64,000 nt of DNA. Source: Rhizophagus irregularis. Lineage: Eukaryota > Glomeromycota > Glomeromycetes > Glomerales > Glomeraceae. How positions within the stretch are numbered: position 1 is the first letter of the stretch; every line of letters begins with the position of its first letter. The DNA lies in contig NC_089432.1 in assembly GCF_026210795.1 (NCBI RefSeq), positions 4,030,001 to 4,094,000 of the forward strand. The letters are read 5' to 3'. This document shows positions 59,396 through 64,000 of this stretch, piece after piece. Both the position numbers and the translations under genes were made by a program. The notes beneath the pieces were generated by a model, which was not told the DNA's origin, did not search any database, and saw only the letters and a program-made list of their open reading frames with translations.

Positions 59396-60612
59396 TCACT
59401 AATAATAAATAATCATATTCTTCAATTTGTTTGTAAAAGATATTCCAAGATTTCTTTTAAGTAATACCATACATTTTTTTGAAAGTGACCTCTTTTTTTT
59501 TATTTAAAGGTAAAAAAGAATTGAAAACAGGTAAATTCAAATGTTTATTTGTTGATACAGACCTTATTCATATTATGTGATATAGCTTATATTATAGGAT
59601 TATATATTTTCTTTTTTTTTTATTTTGAGTCTTCCGCCGCAATAATCTTAAGAATATTATGACTTCTTTATAATTGTTTTGGATTTATTCTACTTTCGCT
59701 AAAATTTAATCTAAAAATCGCCTATATAAATGGTAAATTAAAAAAATCACTAGTAATGAATAATTATTTAAAAAATTATTATGAAAATAATTAGCTAACA
59801 TGTGTCATTTTTATGGATATTCTTATTCAAATTGGATATGGAACATATGGAACTCTAATATTATTGAAGAATTAGATTATATAAAAGAAGAAAAACTTTT
59901 GAACTATTAATTCTAAAGTGTAAATTAGAAATGAAATGTTACAATATTATTCAATCTAAATTCAGTACCACTAACTTTTCGTAATTGTTTAGTAATAAGA
60001 ATAGTTGTAATAACTAATAATTAATTAATTCTTTTTTTTTTTTGATGGGAAAAGTTAGAAAAAGCTAAAATAATTTTATCAAAATCATTTTGTATAAAAT
60101 GTCAAAAACTGATTTTGCAAGTAGCAACTTTCTTTTATTTTAATTTTAGATTTATGTTTCACTTTTTTAATTTTATATACTTAATTTAGTTTAGTAATGA
60201 TTAAAAAATTTTAAAGGTAATATTTCTATAATTGATTTTTTTCCTATATTTAATTTCTATAAATAGAAAAGAATGCAGTCATTAAATTATTACATTTTTA
60301 AATTTTCGATGTTAAACATAATTATCCGAAGCGTAGCGAAGTACACTCAATGTCTATCTGTCACGCCACGTATATGGTAAATGAAATTGTAGGATCAGGT
60401 TTAACAACAACAATAATAAATTATGGCCAATGAAGTTTTAGAATCAGGTGTTAGCATGTAATATTATTAATAATCATGTGATTATAACGCTTTTACCTAC
60501 TTAATTTTAAATTGAAATGTCATTTAAGTTTAAAAGAAAATATATAAAAAATAATTATATAAAATAGATAAAATTTTAAATGATTTATAATTTAATAATT
60601 AAAGAAAAATTA
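59396..60612. other. 3' flank of copy 5
   Basis: AT-rich. CGAAGCGTAGCGAAG at 60328-60342 resembles CGGAGCATAGCGAAGG at 13496-13511. No gene. Confidence 0.45.
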
Positions 60613-61647
60613 CTATAAATTATTGATTTTTTTCTGAAGGTTATTTAAATTATTCATTGCTAACCCATTTCCTTGATTAGCAGATTTTTCATACCAATAT
60701 ATCGCTTTATCTATATCTTTTGAAATTCCATCTCCTGTTTCATACATTAAAGCAAGATTATTTTGTGCTATATCATGTCCTAAATTTGCAGCATTTTGAT
60801 ATAATTTAAATGCTTTTTGCTTATCAGTTTTAGTTCCAATACCATTATTATAACAATATCCTAACATCATTATTCCACTTGAATATCCTCCTTCAGCTGA
60901 TTGTTTATACAATTCAAATGATTTATTATAATCTTTTTCAATACCAATTCCATTTCTATAACAATTACCAAGATTATATATTGCCATTAAGTTTCCATTA
61001 TTTGCTGCCTTTTCATACCAATAAACAGCCTTTTTAAAATCTTTTTTAACACTAACTATTCCTTTTTCATAAAAATATCCAATACTTACTTGTCCAGATG
61101 AAAAATTTTTATTTGCTGATTTTTCATAATATTTAAAAGCTAATTTTTCATTTTTCATGATTCCATTTCCATATCTATAACAATGACCAACAAAATATTG
61201 TGCTAATATATGATTTTCTTCTGATGCATTAATAAATAAATTAAATGCTTTCTCAATATTTTCATTGACTGCAATTCCATAATAACTAAAATATCCAAAA
61301 ATAAAAATATAATTTGAATTATTATGATTATCTATTAACCAATTATAAATTTCTTTTGAATTTAAATTATAATTATTAAAATATTCAATAACTTTTTGTT
61401 TTACTGAATTTATTTTAAGTCCTTTATTCATTAATTTAAAAATAAATTCATATATAATGTTAAAATCTTCAATTGGAAAATTTTCTTGTTTATTTAATCT
61501 TATCATAGGATCAATTTCTTTTATATTTATTTTATTAAAATTTTTAATAAGTTGAGATAAATCTCCTTGTAATTCTGAATTATTAGTACTTAAAGAAGTA
61601 CTATCATTAAATTCTTGTTCATTTGTATACTCCTCGGTATCTTGCAT
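60613..61647 (-). CDS. Sel1-repeat protein without kinase domain, copy 5 (344 aa)
   Basis: Single exon. The start MQDTEEYTNE is that of the kinase-Sel1 genes, with the same ATATCAAA-ATG context, and is followed at once by QEFNDSTSLSTNNSELQGDL, which in the other copies lies after the kinase domain. So all kinase exons and four introns are gone while the frame is kept. Six Sel1-like repeats of about 36 residues follow, ending NNLQKKINNL. Sel1-like repeats fold as paired helices for protein binding; without the kinase this could act as a free adaptor or competitor (inference). I chose the second Met because it is the conserved start; an upstream in-frame Met lies 24 nt earlier. Confidence 0.9.
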   Translation of the reverse strand: MQDTEEYTNEQEFNDSTSLSTNNSELQGDLSQLIKNFNKINIKEIDPMIRLNKQENFPIEDFNIIYEFIFKLMNKGLKINSVKQKVIEYFNNYNLNSKEIYNWLIDNHNNSNYIFIFGYFSYYGIAVNENIEKAFNLFINASEENHILAQYFVGHCYRYGNGIMKNEKLAFKYYEKSANKNFSSGQVSIGYFYEKGIVSVKKDFKKAVYWYEKAANNGNLMAIYNLGNCYRNGIGIEKDYNKSFELYKQSAEGGYSSGIMMLGYCYNNGIGTKTDKQKAFKLYQNAANLGHDIAQNNLALMYETGDGISKDIDKAIYWYEKSANQGNGLAMNNLNNLQKKINNL

Positions 61648-61732
61648 TTTGATATTATTGAGTGTTATCAAAACGTATTGAATAATGATGTTAACAGTAA
61701 AGTTAAGGAAAGAAATGAAAAGTAAAAATTAT

Positions 61733-61867
61733 TAAAGTTTTATTGTATATGCCTATTTTATATATTTTTTTTTTCTCCGATGATAGTCGTACAAGCGTAC
61801 AGCGGTGATTTAGTATGACCTGTAAGTCCTGTAACCTGTTAAGTCAATCAACTTTGGTACCGCAGTA
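61733..61867 (-). promoter_or_regulatory. Shared promoter of copy 5
   Basis: Minus strand TATATAAAATAGGCATATAC, then (plus view) GTACAAGCGTACAGCG and GGTACCGCAGTA. So the kinase-less copy kept the family promoter. Confidence 0.5.
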
Positions 61868-64000
61868 ATTTTCATTTTCATAATGACGTCATCATTAAAA
61901 TTGAATGTTGTAGTTGTCGTAGGTAAAAAGAATTTATTAAAAGTATTATAAGCCACATAATTATTTACTACAGAGTACTATTAAGAGATATATACTAACT
62001 TCTTTCTTGGTAAAAATCAAAATTTTTTATTCGTCTATAATGTTGGCGTTATTTGAATAAAATTGAATAAATGGTTCTTATATCAACAGTTTTACTGGTA
62101 TATAATTTGATTTAATATAAATGTTATTTTTGAAAAAAATTCTTGAAGGTTTCATTTCTTATTTCCATAAATTAAAAAATTTTCTAGTTCTAAATTAAAT
62201 AAAAATTAATTAAAGGGGGCGAATCCGGGGGATGACGATTTTATGACCAACAAATACAGAATTATTTTGGCTAAAATATCATGTGGCATGAATAATAAAT
62301 TTTTTTGTGTTATGAAGTATGAACAAGATTTTATTCAAAATTTTTAAAGATATCGATCCTAACCACACCGGTAAAATTTCAATGTTATTAATGTTATTTT
62401 AATTGTGAAGATATAATTCGATTGACGATGATTATGGAAATTATGGAGATGTATTTCATAATAACAATGTTGTACCAATTGTATATTTTGTATTATTTGT
62501 TGCCACTTCAATTGTTACATTGAACGAATAGTTAGAGTATCTTTGTGATTTCTATTAATTTAGCAATGAATATTAAATCTTTTTCTCTAAAATAAATAAA
62601 GGAAAATACCAAGTTTTGGCAAATAAATTCCTCTTAAATTATTATCATTAGCATTATCATCATCGTATAATCAAAACTATGAATGCAAACTTTCAATTCT
62701 GCTAAATTAATAAAGTTTGAAATTGCTTGAATTGGGAAATAAATTAAATAGTTGCGATTACAAAGTTCAAGAATTCCTTTAATTACTTTTTAAAAAGATT
62801 CACCCTCTGTCTGATGTATATAATGTTATTTCTCTCGAATTTTTTTTTTTTTTGAGAGAATTAATATACTTATATTATCATTATAATTTGAACTTTTTTC
62901 AGACATAATTTCTTCTGAGTCATGAGTTTGAGAGATCATTTCTAAATTATTATAAATTTTTAGATTTAATATTATCACAATCAAAAATTGATACGTATTA
63001 ATTTATGAATTATTTCTTCAGGACAGGAATCTTTAAAATTGAAAGTATGATAAAGATTTTGATGCAGAACATTCAAAAATATTCAAATTTTGGCATATTA
63101 AAATATTTAATAATTTTTAATCATTGATAATTATTTTATAATCAACAGGTGCTAATATCAAATACACTTTTGAGTCTTTGACTAATTTATTATTACTCTT
63201 GAAGAAATTATTTGAATATATAAACTAACCTTAAAAGTGGGTGTTTTTGTAATAATAAAAGATCTTTTTCTATTGTTTTTCAATAATAAATAATGAGGAG
63301 AATTTTGATTTCTTATTAAAACATTATTAGTTGTATTTCTTTCAAGAATTTCGGTAATCTTTTCTCCACAGGTAAATAAAGATTCTTCAATTTATTTCAG
63401 AAAAATATTCTAAGATTTCTTTAATAATAATACAATATATACTTTGGAAATTACCTATTGTTTTCTTTTTTATTTGAAGGTTAAAAAATTGAAACAAAGA
63501 AAAGTGACTTATTCATATTATGCCATTATGAATTATATATATATTTTTTATTTTAATCCCTCTGCCATGATAATCTTTAAGAATAATATAATGTCTATAT
63601 AATTGTTTTGCTTTGTATTCTATTTATTTTCGCAAAAATTTAATTTATCTTCCTTTAAAAATCACCTGTATAAATGATAAATTAGAAAAAATATATCCAT
63701 CAGTAAATGGATAATTAATTTAATGAATATTAAAAAATCAATTAACCAATATATGTCATTTTATGGAAATTCTTATTCAAATTAGAAGATATGAAACTTC
63801 AGTATTATGAAGAATAAATTCTGTAAAAGAAAAGCTTTTGAATGATTAAAATACTAAAATATAAATAAAATAGAAATGAAATGCTAAACGATTAAAATTC
63901 AGTAATAATCGTCGCATTTTTATAATTGTTACTTGTTAGTAATAAGTATAGTTGTAATCAAGGTTAAAAAACTTTTAATTGATCAATTCTTTTTTTGCTG
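61868..64000. other. Duplicated gene-free 5' flank
   Basis: Shares blocks with 49531-51900 and 45046-46620 (GATCCTAACCACACCGGTAAAATTTCAA around 62345, with similar text at 50010). No gene seen up to the window end. Confidence 0.5.

Noticed and set aside
61648-61671. Upstream Met as start of copy 5
   Set aside because: The second Met matches the start and leader of the other four genes; the upstream codons are the shared leader read in frame by chance.
1-64000. tRNA or rRNA genes
   Set aside because: I saw no GGTTCGAATCC-type B box in a tRNA context and no conserved rRNA sequence; a covariance search would be needed to be sure.

Overview
Organism and style: the window is extremely AT-rich nuclear DNA from a eukaryote with short GT-AG introns (mostly 70-110 nt). 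It carries TKL-type protein kinases, kinase plus Sel1-like-repeat fusions, a VWA/alpha-kinase, and many small inverted-repeat elements and retroposons. This combination, and the wording of the kinase and Sel1 proteins, fits an arbuscular mycorrhizal fungus of the Rhizophagus type. That is an inference from remembered families; no database was searched.

Layout: 1-4640 holds the motor C-terminus, stalk and tail of a kinesin (+). 5057-6174 is a 5'-truncated LINE with a 17-bp target duplication. 8516-10704, 40342-42642, 47053-49349 and 52340-54647 are four kinase-Sel1 genes, all on the minus strand. A fifth copy at 60613-61647 has lost the kinase domain. A decayed copy lies at 12690-13490 and a tiny relic at 57540-57605. 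18582-19761 is another kinase (-), whose likely first exon lies 5 kb away at 24765-24786. 25653-26469 is a small four-exon gene with 17-nt and 9-nt exons. 29163-30857 is an intronless VWA/alpha-kinase. 33702-34657 is a pseudogene. 35395-37615 is a minisatellite split by a 1.3-kb inverted-repeat element. 43035-45043 is a three-level nest of mobile elements.

Most unusual feature: between the last two 5' exons of the 18582 kinase gene lies an array of about 46 tandem units of about 100 bp. On the gene's strand every unit looks like a complete intron: GTAAGT donor, usually an ACTAAC branch-like site, and a TAG acceptor. Acceptor and next donor are separated by exactly 3 nt in all 45 junctions I located, and by 1 nt in the junction nearest the next exon. 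With the 22-nt first exon, the frame closes only if that 1-nt exon is used, and it closes for any number of 3-nt exons. Either this is a 47-intron, microexon-studded transcript with optional single-residue insertions, or it is a satellite made from whole introns that may be removed by recursive splicing.

How parts relate: the kinase-Sel1 genes are segmental duplicates, sharing exon structure, core promoter and 5' flanks. They show unit loss, loss of the kinase domain at an 8-bp microhomology, and catalytic-motif decay (DFG to DFR in one copy). The rest of the window is mostly small non-autonomous elements with clear target duplications, and several islands in which one short word and its complement recur many times.
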